The notes: generated from the sequence alone by a model not told the origin. A stretch of DNA of 64,000 nucleotides from Roseibium aggregatum (GCF_017309185.1 NZ_JAEKJZ010000001.1:558001-622000); one strand, 5' to 3'; shown: positions 1 to 8,475, numbered from the stretch's first letter. A program made the numbers and translations.

Positions 1-965
1 TCGACCCCCTTGGCATCGAGGAACATCTGTCTGGAATTGCCTTCGAATTCTTCCTTGATCCACTGGGCTGAAACGGTGTTTTCCTGGTTCTCCGAAAGCT
101 TGAGCTGTTCCGGGCGAATGAAGAGGTAGCACTGATCGCCAGACTTGTAGCTGCGCCCGCCCGCGGCCCGTCCCGTCAGACGGCCGATTTGCGTGTCCAG
201 CGCGACAACGCCTTCCGTCTGGGACGCAACCTTGCCTTCGATGGCGTTGGTTTCGCCGACGAAAGACGCGACGAAGGAGGTCTTGGGCCGGTTATAGATC
301 GTCTCGGGCGGATCGACCTGTTCGATCACGCCTTTGTTCATGACAGCGACCCGGTCCGACATCGTCAGTGCTTCGCCCTGGTCGTGCGTGATGTAAATGA
401 ACGTCAGGCCGACGCGCTGCTGGATGGCGCGCAATTCGGTGCGCATGTGGTGGCGCAGCTTGAGGTCAAGCGCGGACAGAGGCTCGTCAAGGAGCAGAAT
501 GTCGGGTTCCACCGCGAGGGCGCGGGCGATCGCGACGCGTTGGCGCTGTCCGCCGGACAGCTCGTGCACCTTCTTGCCGCCGACGCCTGGCAGCGCGATC
601 ATCTCCAGAAGTTCGTCTGCGCGCTTCAGACGATCCTTCTTGCCGACGCCGCGCACTTCCAGCGGAAACGCGATGTTTTCCGCAACCGACATCAGGGGGA
701 ACAGGGCCAGGTTCTGGAAGATCAACGCGGTCGGCCGCTTGTTCGGGCCGATGCCCTTCATGTCCTGCGTGCCGATCAGGACACGCCCCTCGGTCGGGTC
801 GTTGAAACCGGAGATACAGCGCAGCAGGGTCGTCTTGCCGCAGCCGGAAGGCCCCAGAAACGAAAAGAATTCGCCGCCCTTGATCTTCAGATGCGCGTTA
901 TCGACCGCTGTGTAATGGCCGAAACGGATCGAAACATGATCCAGAACAATATCTTTGGAGGTCAT
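1..965 (-). CDS. ABC transporter ATP-binding protein, polyamine/PotA type (3' end outside window)
   Basis: ATPase of a PotA-like importer that powers uptake of polyamines or related amines at the inner membrane. Reading from the ATG at 965, the protein shows a Walker A motif (GPSGCGKTT, about residues 38-46), a Q-loop, the ABC signature LSGGQ, Walker B (ILLLDEPLSALD) and the H-loop (YITHDQ). The C-terminal TOBE region is entered before the window edge cuts the gene. A GAGAG ribosome site lies five bases before the ATG. It follows the binding-protein gene on the same strand with 101 bases between them, and the permease genes are presumably beyond base 1. Substrate is inferred from the neighbouring PotD-like protein and the aminotransferase; other amine or opine substrates are possible. 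Confidence 0.9.
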   Translation of the reverse strand, partial: MTSKDIVLDHVSIRFGHYTAVDNAHLKIKGGEFFSFLGPSGCGKTTLLRCISGFNDPTEGRVLIGTQDMKGIGPNKRPTALIFQNLALFPLMSVAENIAFPLEVRGVGKKDRLKRADELLEMIALPGVGGKKVHELSGGQRQRVAIARALAVEPDILLLDEPLSALDLKLRHHMRTELRAIQQRVGLTFIYITHDQGEALTMSDRVAVMNKGVIEQVDPPETIYNRPKTSFVASFVGETNAIEGKVASQTEGVVALDTQIGRLTGRAAGGRSYKSGDQCYLFIRPEQLKLSENQENTVSAQWIKEEFEGNSRQMFLDAKGV

Positions 966-1016
966 GGCGCTCTCTGGACGACGGCTTTAAAGGCGGGAAA
1001 AACAACGGAAGAGGGA

Positions 1017-1040
1017 CGCCGGACGGTTTTCCGTCCGGCG
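1017..1040 (-). terminator. Strong hairpin between binding-protein and ATPase genes
   Basis: A perfect 10-bp stem (CGCCGGACGG at 1017-1026 with CCGTCCGGCG at 1031-1040) has a four-base loop. There is no long U tract after it on the minus strand. It is therefore more likely an RNA-stabilising or partial-termination hairpin that keeps the binding protein in excess over the ATPase than a full terminator. Confidence 0.55.
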
Positions 1041-1066
1041 AACCTTCATCCCGACTGCCGGTGGGA

Positions 1067-2206
1067 TCAGGCAGACAGGAACTTGTTGGTGTATTCAGTC
1101 CGTTTTTCCGAATACCACGGCGCTTCCGCCGGCCATGCGTTCAGGTTTGCAAGAGCGTCGCCCGGATAGGCATCGGCGAAGTTCTTTGCATAGATCTCGC
1201 CACCGAAGTCCGACGCGCCGATCACCGGCGAGTTGTAGCCATGCGACTGGATCGCTTCGCCGGCGAGCTTGGCGTCGTAAGCCGCTTCGATGAAGGCATA
1301 GATCTGATCGATGTTCTTGGCGCCTGTCGGCATCGCCATGCCGTCGACCCAGGCCATGGCGCCTTCCTTCGGAGCGCGGTACATCACCGGTTCGCCTGCC
1401 GTCTTGAGCGCGATCGGAGGACCGTCCCAGGTCTGGCCGACGATGACACCTTCGTTCAGAAGACCGTTCTTCTGCGTATCGGCGTCGTTCCAGATCAGCT
1501 TGATGTTCGGTTTCTTGGCGATGGCGATCTCGACAAGCTTGGTCCAGACCTCGTCCATCTTTTCCGGAGTTTCATAGGCGGCCCACATGGAACCGGGGTC
1601 CATCTCTCCGCGGCCTTCGAGACCGAGGCCGAGACCAAGCAGCATGGAGTGCCCGCGGCCCATGGTCTTGCCGGCGTTGGCGTCGTCCCAGACATCATAG
1701 TAGCTCGGGAACTCGCCGTCCGGCGTAAAGGCGTCGGTGCGCCACGCGATGCCTTCCGTGCCCCAGATATGCGGCAGCCAGAAAACGCCCTTGCCGCCGA
1801 AGTTCCAGTGGGTCTCGCCGAGCGCCATGGACGGGTTGACCTTGTCGAGCGGCACCTTGGCCATGTCGAACGGCTGCAACAGGCCGAGGTCGGCCCACAG
1901 AAGGTTCCGGTTCACGGTCGGGGAAACGATGTCGAAGCCTTCGCCGTTGGTGGCTTTCAGCTTGTTGATGATTTCCTCGTTGGAGCCGATGCCGGTGAAG
2001 TTGATCGTGATCCCGGTCTTGTCCTTGAAGCCGTTTACAAAGCTCTCGGGCAGATAGTCGGACCACATCATGATGTTGATTTCGCCCGAAGATGCCAGAA
2101 CGCTGGAACTGACGATTGCGGGCATCGCGAGGCCGGCGCCGGCCGCGGCTGTGCCCTTCAGAAAATCGCGCCGGGTCTTACGCCCGAAAAACTTAGAATC
2201 AACCAT
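1067..2206 (-). CDS. Extracellular polyamine-type solute-binding protein (PotD/PotF family), Tat-exported
   Basis: Periplasmic binding protein of the PotD/PotF family (379 aa) that delivers substrate to the ABC importer encoded just downstream. The start at 2206 is chosen because GAGG lies upstream and a twin-arginine signal follows (KTRRDFLKG, about residues 10-18, then a hydrophobic stretch ending near VLA). The mature part begins with INIMMWSDYLPES, typical of the family, and keeps the two-lobe pattern throughout. An upstream in-frame start at 2332 would add 42 residues before the signal and is rejected. The gene is divergent from the MocR regulator at 2475. Spermidine or putrescine is the best guess for ligand; other cationic amines cannot be excluded. 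Confidence 0.88.
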   Translation of the reverse strand: MVDSKFFGRKTRRDFLKGTAAAGAGLAMPAIVSSSVLASSGEINIMMWSDYLPESFVNGFKDKTGITINFTGIGSNEEIINKLKATNGEGFDIVSPTVNRNLLWADLGLLQPFDMAKVPLDKVNPSMALGETHWNFGGKGVFWLPHIWGTEGIAWRTDAFTPDGEFPSYYDVWDDANAGKTMGRGHSMLLGLGLGLEGRGEMDPGSMWAAYETPEKMDEVWTKLVEIAIAKKPNIKLIWNDADTQKNGLLNEGVIVGQTWDGPPIALKTAGEPVMYRAPKEGAMAWVDGMAMPTGAKNIDQIYAFIEAAYDAKLAGEAIQSHGYNSPVIGASDFGGEIYAKNFADAYPGDALANLNAWPAEAPWYSEKRTEYTNKFLSA

Positions 2207-2341
2207 TAAAATCCTCGCTGTTGGAACCTGAAACCGTTCACCGCTCTGTCGCGGATCGGGCCGGATTTTGTAATCGGGTCTTTGCCACTTTCCGGTCCCG
2301 TCCACAGTCTCCCAAAGACTATTGCGCTGCAAAATGACCCC

Positions 2342-2373
2342 TTAGAGCCAGAAGGCGAAATCTATGGTGCCAG
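2342..2373. promoter_or_regulatory. Candidate MocR operator: two direct repeats, copy 1
   Basis: TTAGAGCCAG at 2342-2351 and GTGCCAG at 2367-2373 form a direct repeat with a 15-base spacer, in the divergent region between the binding protein (start 2206) and the MocR gene (start 2475). The same arrangement, with an identical first half-site and the same spacer length, occurs at 5501-5532. MocR/GntR-aminotransferase regulators characteristically bind spaced direct repeats. Confidence 0.6.
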
Positions 2374-2474
2374 AGAGGGTAAAGGGTCTTGCGGAAAAGG
2401 TCCAGAGCCGGGCAACATCCGCCCGGGCCGTTCAAAGGCCATGCGCCCTATGAGCCCGCAGACGCAGGTAAAAG

Positions 2475-3956
2475 ATGCTGACCACCTATTTCAACGTCCC
2501 ATTCGATCCCGGCCGGCGGCTTCAGCACCAGATACAGGAACGCCTGATCGAGGCGATACTCGCCGGTGTCTGGCCGCTGCATGAACCGCTGCCGTCAACG
2601 CGGGTGTTTTCAAAGCAGATCAATGTATCGCGGAACACGGTCGCCATCGTCTACGAGCGGCTGACGGAAGACGGTTATCTCAAGTCGGTCAGCCGGCGCG
2701 GCTACTTCATCAACGAACGCCACATCCGCGAGCAGCTCAATGTCCGCATAGACGAGCGCGCGAAGGATATCCTGCCGGCGGCCCGCCATCCCTTCAAACT
2801 GGAAAGCCTGCTGACCCACCGCTTCTCCGGGCAGGAGAACATCGAAAAGCCGGCAAACTGGCAGGACTTCGAATATCCCCTCATCTATGGCCAGTTGGCG
2901 CCGGACAAGATTTCGGTCACGCGCTGGCGCGATTGCGTGCGGATGGCGGGAACCGCACAGCATGCGCCGACCTGGATCGGGGACCTGGTGGACCGGGACG
3001 ATCCGATGCTGGTGGATCAGATTATCAGGCGCATGCTGCCGCAGCGGGGGTTCCGGGCCGCTCCGGACGAGATCCTGGTCACCATCGGCGCGCAGAATGC
3101 CCTGTTCATGGCGGCTCAATTGTTCTGCCGTCCGGGGATCCGGGTCGATCTGGAGGAGCCGGGTTATGTGGACGCGCGCAATATCTTTCAAGCGCTTGGC
3201 GCCGAGGTGAAGTCTCACCAGGTGGATTCGAACGGCATGCGGGTCGGTGACGACCTGATCGGAACCAGCCTCGTCTACGTCACGCCGGGCCATCAGTCGC
3301 CGACAAATGTCACCATGTCCATGGAGCGGCGTTTGAGCCTCCTGGCGCATGCGGAGATCCATGATTTTATCGTGCTGGAGGACGATTACGAACACGAACT
3401 CAATTTTGTCGGCGCCCAGAAACCTTCCTTGCGCAGTTTCGACCGGACCGGCCGGGTCCTCCACCTGGCAAGCCTTTCCAAGGCGCTGTTTCCGGGCCTG
3501 CGCCTCGGTTTCATTGCAGCCGACAGGAGAATTGTCCGGGAACTGAGAGCCCTGCGCCGGTTGATGTACAGGCACCCATCCGCGCTCGATCAGCGGGCCA
3601 TGGCGATATTCCTGTCGGAAGGCCACTACGATTCCCATATCCGCAGACAGAGAAATGTGCTGTCCCGGAAGTGGAACAAGGTGTTCAAACTGATCGAGAC
3701 CTACCTGCCGGAGGCGAACGCGACGGTAACCACCGGCGGGTCGGGGGTCTGGATAAGGCTTCCCGAACGCGTCAGGGCCGCGGAACTTCAGGAAAGAGCG
3801 GCGGCCGAAGGCATACTCATCGAGGCCGGAGACGTTCGTTACCTTTCCCCCGACAAGCCGCTCAACCGCATCCGCCTCGGCTTCGGAGCCATCGAGGAAG
3901 AGAAACTGGAGCCGGGCATAAGGCTGCTCGGTCAGGTCCTGGCGAAATGCGCCTGA
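2475..3956 (+). CDS. MocR-type transcriptional regulator (GntR HTH fused to class I aminotransferase fold)
   Basis: PLP-binding transcription factor of the MocR/GabR/PdxR class, 493 aa. The winged HTH occupies about residues 10-82 (LPSTRVFSKQINVSRNTV helix region). The aminotransferase-fold domain runs from about 130 to the end, with LEDDYEHE near 301-308 and the probable PLP lysine K336 in ASLSKALFPGLRLG. AGG lies before the ATG. It is divergent from the binding-protein gene and upstream of an aminotransferase, the usual setting for a regulator that senses an amine or its PLP adduct. Repeats matching at 2342-2373 and 5501-5532 suggest it controls both divergent promoters. Not PdxR by context, as no pdxS/T is present. 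Confidence 0.92.
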   Translation: MLTTYFNVPFDPGRRLQHQIQERLIEAILAGVWPLHEPLPSTRVFSKQINVSRNTVAIVYERLTEDGYLKSVSRRGYFINERHIREQLNVRIDERAKDILPAARHPFKLESLLTHRFSGQENIEKPANWQDFEYPLIYGQLAPDKISVTRWRDCVRMAGTAQHAPTWIGDLVDRDDPMLVDQIIRRMLPQRGFRAAPDEILVTIGAQNALFMAAQLFCRPGIRVDLEEPGYVDARNIFQALGAEVKSHQVDSNGMRVGDDLIGTSLVYVTPGHQSPTNVTMSMERRLSLLAHAEIHDFIVLEDDYEHELNFVGAQKPSLRSFDRTGRVLHLASLSKALFPGLRLGFIAADRRIVRELRALRRLMYRHPSALDQRAMAIFLSEGHYDSHIRRQRNVLSRKWNKVFKLIETYLPEANATVTTGGSGVWIRLPERVRAAELQERAAAEGILIEAGDVRYLSPDKPLNRIRLGFGAIEEEKLEPGIRLLGQVLAKCA

Positions 3957-3961
3957 GGCAA

Positions 3962-3992
3962 AACGTGGCAGGAGTTCACTCCCGCCACGTTA
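3962..3992. terminator. Hairpin between convergent MocR and aminotransferase genes
   Basis: AACGTGGC at 3962-3969 pairs with GCCACGTT at 3985-3992, and the inner GGAGT/ACTCC arms extend the stem across one mismatch. It sits just after the MocR stop codon and before the convergent aminotransferase end at 4124. No real U run follows, so function as a terminator is probable but not certain. Confidence 0.5.
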
Positions 3993-4123
3993 ACCGAGCG
4001 AATTTTGAAAAAACTGCCTTGCCGGAAAGACGGGCGACAGGTCCCGGCTCTCGCTTTCCTGGCCGGGATGTCACCGAATTTAAGGGCAGGCCCCAGGTTT
4101 TGGGTCGAAAAGACCTCCGGGGT

Positions 4124-5440
4124 CTAAAGATCGGCCTGACCCAGCACCTTGCGGAGAATATCGACCATGGCGGACAAGTCGTCTTCGCCGACGGTAAGGG
4201 GAGGGGCGAAGATCAGGGAATCTCCTGTCGCCTTGACGTGAAGGCCGGCGTCGAAGAGACGCCTTTGAACGAGGGAGCCTTTCGCCCCCGGGGCGTCTCC
4301 GGGTGTCAGCTGAATGCCGGACATCATGCCGTAACCGCGCAGATCGTAAACATGAGGCAGGTTGCGCAGGCTGAAGACGCCGTCAAGAAACGCGGAGGAC
4401 AGCGTTGCGGCCCGGTCAAAGAGGCCTTCGGTCTTGTAGATGCCGAGGGTCGCGAGGGCGGCGGCGCAGGCAACCGGGTGGGCCGAATAGGTGTAGCCGT
4501 GCATGAGTTCCGGCCGGTCTGCGGTCACGGAGTCGATCACGGTCTTGTGGACTTCCGTCTTGACCGCCACCGCGCTCATGGGAACGGCGCCATTGGTCAA
4601 GGCCTTGGCCATCGTCATGACATCGGGCGTGACACCGAATTCCTGGGACGCGAAGGCCGATCCGGTGCGGCCGAACCCGGTGATGACTTCGTCGAAAACC
4701 AGCAGAATGCCGTATTTGTCCGCGATCTCCCGCAGGCGCTGCAGGTAGCCGACCGGCGGCACGATCGTGCCGATGGAGCCCGCGATCGGTTCAACGAAGA
4801 CGGCTGCTATCGTTTCGCCGCCGTAGGTCTTGCAGATTTCATCCAGATCGTCCGCGAGGTTGGCGCCGTCTTCCGGCTGTCCCCTCGTGAAGCGCTGGTC
4901 TTCGTTCCAGGTGTGGCGCATATGGACGACGTCGCAGGTGACGCCGGAAAAGTCGCGGCGGTTGTTGACCATGCCCGCCAGCGATGTACCGCCGAGATTG
5001 ACCCCGTGATAGGCCCACGACCGGGAGACGAAGCGCGTCCGCTGCGGCTCGCCCTTGGCCTTGTGATAGGCCATGCAGATCTTGATTGCCGAATCCACGG
5101 CTTCGGAACCGGATGAGCCGAAAAACACCCGGTCGATGCCGTCGGGCAGGATCTCGCTCAGACTTTCCGCCAACTGAAACGAAATCGGCGCCGCCCTTTG
5201 AAAATGCGGCGAATAGTCGAGTTCCAGAAGCTGCTTGTAGACGGCGTCGGCGATTTCCTTGCGTCCGTGACCGGCCGCGCAGGTGAACAGGCCCGAAGAG
5301 CCGTCGAGGATTTCCCTGCCCTCCGGTGTCCAGTAGCGCACACCTTCCGCTTTCTGAAACATCTGCGGTTCCTGATGAAACAGCTTGTTGTTCGTGAAAG
5401 GCAGCCAGTGGTGATCCATGTTGATCGGCATTTGGGTCAT
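4124..5440 (-). CDS. Omega-amino acid:pyruvate aminotransferase (class III, beta-alanine/polyamine type)
   Basis: PLP-dependent class III aminotransferase of 438 aa, cytoplasmic, transferring the terminal amino group of a diamine, beta-alanine or similar omega-amino acid to pyruvate. Visible landmarks: HWLPFTNN at the N terminus (aromatic/substrate pocket of the omega-APT subgroup), SGSEAVDSAIK at about 110-120, the PLP-ring aspartate D250 in LLVFDEVITGFGRTG, and the Schiff-base lysine K279 in MAKALTNGAVPM. It is divergent from a YdfG-like reductase that could remove the semialdehyde product. The promoter region carries the MocR-type direct repeat 61 bases before the start. Beta-alanine:pyruvate is the best family fit; taurine or putrescine use is possible. 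Confidence 0.88.
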   Translation of the reverse strand: MTQMPINMDHHWLPFTNNKLFHQEPQMFQKAEGVRYWTPEGREILDGSSGLFTCAAGHGRKEIADAVYKQLLELDYSPHFQRAAPISFQLAESLSEILPDGIDRVFFGSSGSEAVDSAIKICMAYHKAKGEPQRTRFVSRSWAYHGVNLGGTSLAGMVNNRRDFSGVTCDVVHMRHTWNEDQRFTRGQPEDGANLADDLDEICKTYGGETIAAVFVEPIAGSIGTIVPPVGYLQRLREIADKYGILLVFDEVITGFGRTGSAFASQEFGVTPDVMTMAKALTNGAVPMSAVAVKTEVHKTVIDSVTADRPELMHGYTYSAHPVACAAALATLGIYKTEGLFDRAATLSSAFLDGVFSLRNLPHVYDLRGYGMMSGIQLTPGDAPGAKGSLVQRRLFDAGLHVKATGDSLIFAPPLTVGEDDLSAMVDILRKVLGQADL

Positions 5441-5500
5441 GGCACATCGGTCCTGTCGTGAAAACGCATTCTACACTTAAATCCAGTCGGCAGGTCTGCC

Positions 5501-5532
5501 TTAGAGCCAGCACTCAGATTCGTAGGAGCCAG
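5501..5532. promoter_or_regulatory. Candidate MocR operator: two direct repeats, copy 2
   Basis: TTAGAGCCAG at 5501-5510 is followed after 15 bases by GAGCCAG at 5526-5532. The first half-site is identical to that at 2342-2351 and the spacing is equal. It lies between the aminotransferase start (5440) and the SDR start (5626), so it can serve both. Confidence 0.6.
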
Positions 5533-5625
5533 CCCGGCGAAACACGAAAAATGCCGTTGTGATTGACCATCCGCTGCGTATCTTCGGGCCGATTTGACAA
5601 CTCCAGGCTTATGGAAAGGACATCG

Positions 5626-6375
5626 ATGTCGGGCACGATACTGGTCACTGGCGCCACCTCAGGATTCGGACGCGCGACGGCTCGGCATTTCGTTGAGAAC
5701 GGCTGGAAGGTCATCGGTACCGGGCGCCGCGCGGACCGGCTGCGTGCGCTCAGGGACGAGCTCGGAGCGTCGGTTCACATCGCCGCGTTCGATATCGTCG
5801 ACGAAGCGGCCATGCGCGCGGCGCTTGAAGACGTGCCCGCGGAGTTTCAGGAGATTGACGTTCTGGTGAACAACGCCGGCCTGGCGCTTGGAACCGCGTC
5901 GGCCCCTGAAACGAAACTCAGCGACTGGAAGACGATGATCGACACCAATGTGACCGGTCTGGTGTCGATCACCCACCACCTTCTGCCCAAGCTGATCGAG
6001 CGCAAGGGAATGATCGTCAATCTGTCCTCCATCGCGTCGACATGGCCTTACCCGGGCGGCAATGTCTATGGCGGAACAAAAGCCTTCCTGCGCCAGTTCT
6101 CCCTCGGCCTGCGCTCCGATCTGCACGGAAAAGGCGTGCGGGTGACGTCGATAGAGCCGGGCCTGTGCGAGAGCGAGTTCACACTTGTCCGCACGGGTGG
6201 CAACCGGGAAGCCCATGACGCGCTTTACGGCGGCGCCAACCCGATCCAGCCGGAAGACATCGCCAGCACGATCTATTGGATCGCCACCCAGCCGATGCAC
6301 CTCAACATCAATTCGCTTGAAGTCATGCCGGTCAGTCAGTCCTGGGCCGGCTGGCAGATCGCGCGCGAAGGGTAG
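5626..6375 (+). CDS. SDR oxidoreductase, YdfG-like 3-hydroxy acid / malonic semialdehyde dehydrogenase
   Basis: Classical short-chain dehydrogenase of 249 aa. The start at 5626 is preceded by AAGGA; an upstream in-frame ATG at 5563 would prepend a non-conserved tail. The cofactor motif TGATSGFG is at residues 8-15, NNAG at 82-85, catalytic Ser near 134, Tyr148 and Lys152 (YGGTK). GTGRR after strand 2 suggests NADP preference. PYPGGNVYG and IEPGL match the YdfG subgroup, which reduces malonic semialdehyde to 3-hydroxypropionate and oxidises L-allo-threonine or serine. Next to a beta-alanine-type aminotransferase, semialdehyde reduction is a natural role; this pairing is inferred. Confidence 0.85.
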   Translation: MSGTILVTGATSGFGRATARHFVENGWKVIGTGRRADRLRALRDELGASVHIAAFDIVDEAAMRAALEDVPAEFQEIDVLVNNAGLALGTASAPETKLSDWKTMIDTNVTGLVSITHHLLPKLIERKGMIVNLSSIASTWPYPGGNVYGGTKAFLRQFSLGLRSDLHGKGVRVTSIEPGLCESEFTLVRTGGNREAHDALYGGANPIQPEDIASTIYWIATQPMHLNINSLEVMPVSQSWAGWQIAREG

Positions 6376-6445
6376 GGCCCAGCCTGGGTCTGGTCCCAGA
6401 GCTCGCGGGACTTGCCTCCCTCGAGACATATCCCTTTGCCGGCCG

Positions 6446-6552
6446 GGCTTGGCGCCTGGCGATAAGGCCGGGACAAAATACGCCCTGGAAGGAAAAGCGC
6501 GCGCAAGCGCCTGCGTTTACCGGGGCCCTGCCTTCGCTGGGACGGCAACCGG
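6446..6552 (+). repeat. Dispersed intergenic palindromic repeat, copy A
   Basis: A GC-rich intergenic element related to 38838-38933 in the same orientation. The best-conserved part is GCGTTTACcGGGgCCCTGCC from 6513, followed by a hairpin and a GGGAcggCAA end; the left part shares a GCGCctgGC...CCGGGA block and CTGGAA. It lies between the SDR stop (6375) and the end of the convergent gene at 6604. This looks like a non-coding repeat family rather than a gene. Confidence 0.6.
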
Positions 6553-6603
6553 GGTTCCCTGAGGTATCGAAGATACGCAGGTCCCCATTCCGGTTATGCG
6601 ATC

Positions 6604-7248
6604 TCAATCCCCGGCGACGAAATAATGCAGGGTTCCATCCGGACCGATACCTACCCGGTAGAACGACCAGGCGCCGAAGTCTTTCATTTCCGCATAGTCT
6701 CCAGCCGTCACGATGCGGTAGAGTTCGACCTTCTGGTCCGGGGTCAGGCTGTCGAGCGGGTAATGGGCGAAATAGGGCCAGATATACATTTCCTGCGGCG
6801 TTCCGGCGTCCACATGGACAAAGCCCGCATCGAGCACATCCGCGAGGATGGCAAGAATTTCGAAGCCTTCGCCATCGCCCGAACTCTCCTTCAGAAACTC
6901 GATCGGGTCGCCGATCTTGCCGAAGGACAAGGTGGGCGGCAATTCGTTGCTTTCCAGCACCATGCGTAACCGGCTCATGTCGCCCATGAGCGCCGCTTCC
7001 TTCAGTTGCGCATGCATCCGTGCCACGGGTTTGGGCAGCATCTCGGTGCTGTAATAGACCTGCGGCGCATCCTGGTCCTGCGCGACCTGACCGGTCTCGG
7101 GCTGCGCGGCTTCCCCGTCCGGTTCAGCCGCCGTCCCCGGCGCTTCCTGCGGCAGTATCGGAATTGTCTCCGTTTGAACGGTCTTGGCCTGACCGGCGCC
7201 GGAGGCAAGGCAGGCGATCAGGAACACCGTTTTGAATACCCGGCCCAT
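6604..7248 (-). CDS. Exported protein of unknown function (alphaproteobacterial)
   Basis: 214-residue protein with a Sec signal peptide (MGRVFKTVFLIACLASGAGQA, cleavage probably after QAKT region), followed by a Pro/Glu/Gln-rich linker and a folded domain from about residue 60. The start at 7248 has GGAG six bases upstream, better than the ATG at 7260. The C-terminal half contains aromatic-rich segments (EMYIWPYFAHYPL and WSFYRVGIGPDG) that look like a compact periplasmic domain. I do not recognise the family with certainty. It is convergent with the SDR gene and divergent from the LysE exporter, so no operon partner is evident. Confidence 0.7.
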   Translation of the reverse strand: MGRVFKTVFLIACLASGAGQAKTVQTETIPILPQEAPGTAAEPDGEAAQPETGQVAQDQDAPQVYYSTEMLPKPVARMHAQLKEAALMGDMSRLRMVLESNELPPTLSFGKIGDPIEFLKESSGDGEGFEILAILADVLDAGFVHVDAGTPQEMYIWPYFAHYPLDSLTPDQKVELYRIVTAGDYAEMKDFGAWSFYRVGIGPDGTLHYFVAGD

Positions 7249-7467
7249 GACGTTCTCCATTCGATTTCGGTCCGTCGTTTCGCCCTGTCAGCCCCAAGTC
7301 TTTTCCTTAAACAATTCGTGTCAGGGTGAAAACGGCTTTGATCGGAATTTCCCATTCTTGTCATATGGCCAAGGGGCGGGTATCGAGGGGGAAGCGCTTT
7401 TTTGTGCGGAACCAGAGGTCAGGGCCTTCCTGCAAATCCTTATACGGCCTGAGACAAAGGACCGGCT

Positions 7468-8106
7468 GTGACTTTTTTTGAATATGCGCTGATCGGATAT
7501 TTTGTCGGCATACTCACTACAGCTCCCGTCGGTCCGGTCAATGTCATGGCCATTCAGCATGCGGTGCACAGCGGCTTTCGACAGGGAGTCTATGTCGGTC
7601 TCGGAGCCGTTGTCGCAGATACGATCTTTGCCGCGGTCGCAATATTCGGCGTCTCCGCCGTCACAAATTTCATCGACAACCGGGCGGGAATGATCGAAGT
7701 CGTGGGCGGTGCCCTGCTTTTTGTGTTCGGCCTCAAGATCTGGAACACCCACCCCCATCTTCACAGGAACGGTGATGACGCGAAACACGGGTTCTGGGGC
7801 GAGGCGACGGCGGCTTTTTTCATGGCCATCACAAATCCCGGCGCGATTTTCGCCTTCCTGACGATCTTCGGCAGTCTGGGCGATCTTCGCCCCGCGCATG
7901 GCGATCATGTCGGCGCGCTGGTGATGGTTTCAGGCGTCGCCGGCGGCGCGGTCTCCTGGTGGATGTTCGTCTCTTTCGTCGTGTCCCACTACAAGGCGCG
8001 GATAGACGACAAATGGCTGGACCGGGTCAACCACATCGCGGGGAGCGTACTGATTCTGTTCGGGGGTCTGATTTTCCTGGATCTCGCGTTCGATCTGGTC
8101 GGATAG
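7468..8106 (+). CDS. LysE/RhtB family amino-acid exporter
   Basis: Inner-membrane exporter of 212 aa from the LysE/RhtB superfamily. It starts at a GTG preceded by AAAGG. The N terminus shows the family hallmark GILTTAPVGPVNVMAIQHA with the conserved Pro/Gly turn, followed by the GVYVGLGAVVADTIFA helix; about six membrane segments can be traced. A polar loop near residues 95-110 (THPHLHRNG) is followed by the second three-helix block. The gene stands alone. Substrate is unknown; basic or hydrophobic amino acids and homoserine lactone-like compounds are typical for the family. Confidence 0.88.
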   Translation: MTFFEYALIGYFVGILTTAPVGPVNVMAIQHAVHSGFRQGVYVGLGAVVADTIFAAVAIFGVSAVTNFIDNRAGMIEVVGGALLFVFGLKIWNTHPHLHRNGDDAKHGFWGEATAAFFMAITNPGAIFAFLTIFGSLGDLRPAHGDHVGALVMVSGVAGGAVSWWMFVSFVVSHYKARIDDKWLDRVNHIAGSVLILFGGLIFLDLAFDLVG

Positions 8107-8202
8107 AGCCCGGAAATCCGACGACCTGATGGCGTCGGGACAGGCCCGGAATCGCAAGGGCCGGACAAGCCGGCCCTTTCCAGGATGCTGCGCAACAGAG
8201 GT

Positions 8203-8475
8203 CTACTGGAGAACCCGGTTCACCGTGTAATCGCCCTGCAGAATTCTGTCCGGCAACCCTTCCGCCAGTTTTGCCACGGCATCTTCCCCGTAGGCTGCGA
8301 CAAGATCGGCAAGAGCGGTGAACATCGCGGCGTGGGCAACAGCATCCGCGTCGACACCGTTTGCGATCGCTTCCGCCCAGGCGTCGGAAATAAATCCGAG
8401 AGCGGCGCGCCTGATGTCCTCGTCCTCGGCGAATTCTGCTTCCATTGCCGCGTCGGCATAATCATCGTTTATCAT
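8203..8475 (-). CDS. Small acidic alpha-helical protein, unknown function
   Basis: 90-residue protein starting MINDDYADAAMEAEF, with AAGGA placed well before the ATG at 8475. It is acidic, Ala-rich and predicted helical throughout, with no signal peptide or membrane segment. The final segment (LPDRILQGDYTVNRVLQ) is more conserved in style than the N terminus. A longer reading from 8559 is possible but would add a Cys-containing basic stretch without a ribosome site. It is the last of a run of minus-strand genes (NUDIX, TIGR02301 protein) but is separated from them by 189 bases. I do not recognise it. Confidence 0.6.
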   Translation of the reverse strand: MINDDYADAAMEAEFAEDEDIRRAALGFISDAWAEAIANGVDADAVAHAAMFTALADLVAAYGEDAVAKLAEGLPDRILQGDYTVNRVLQ

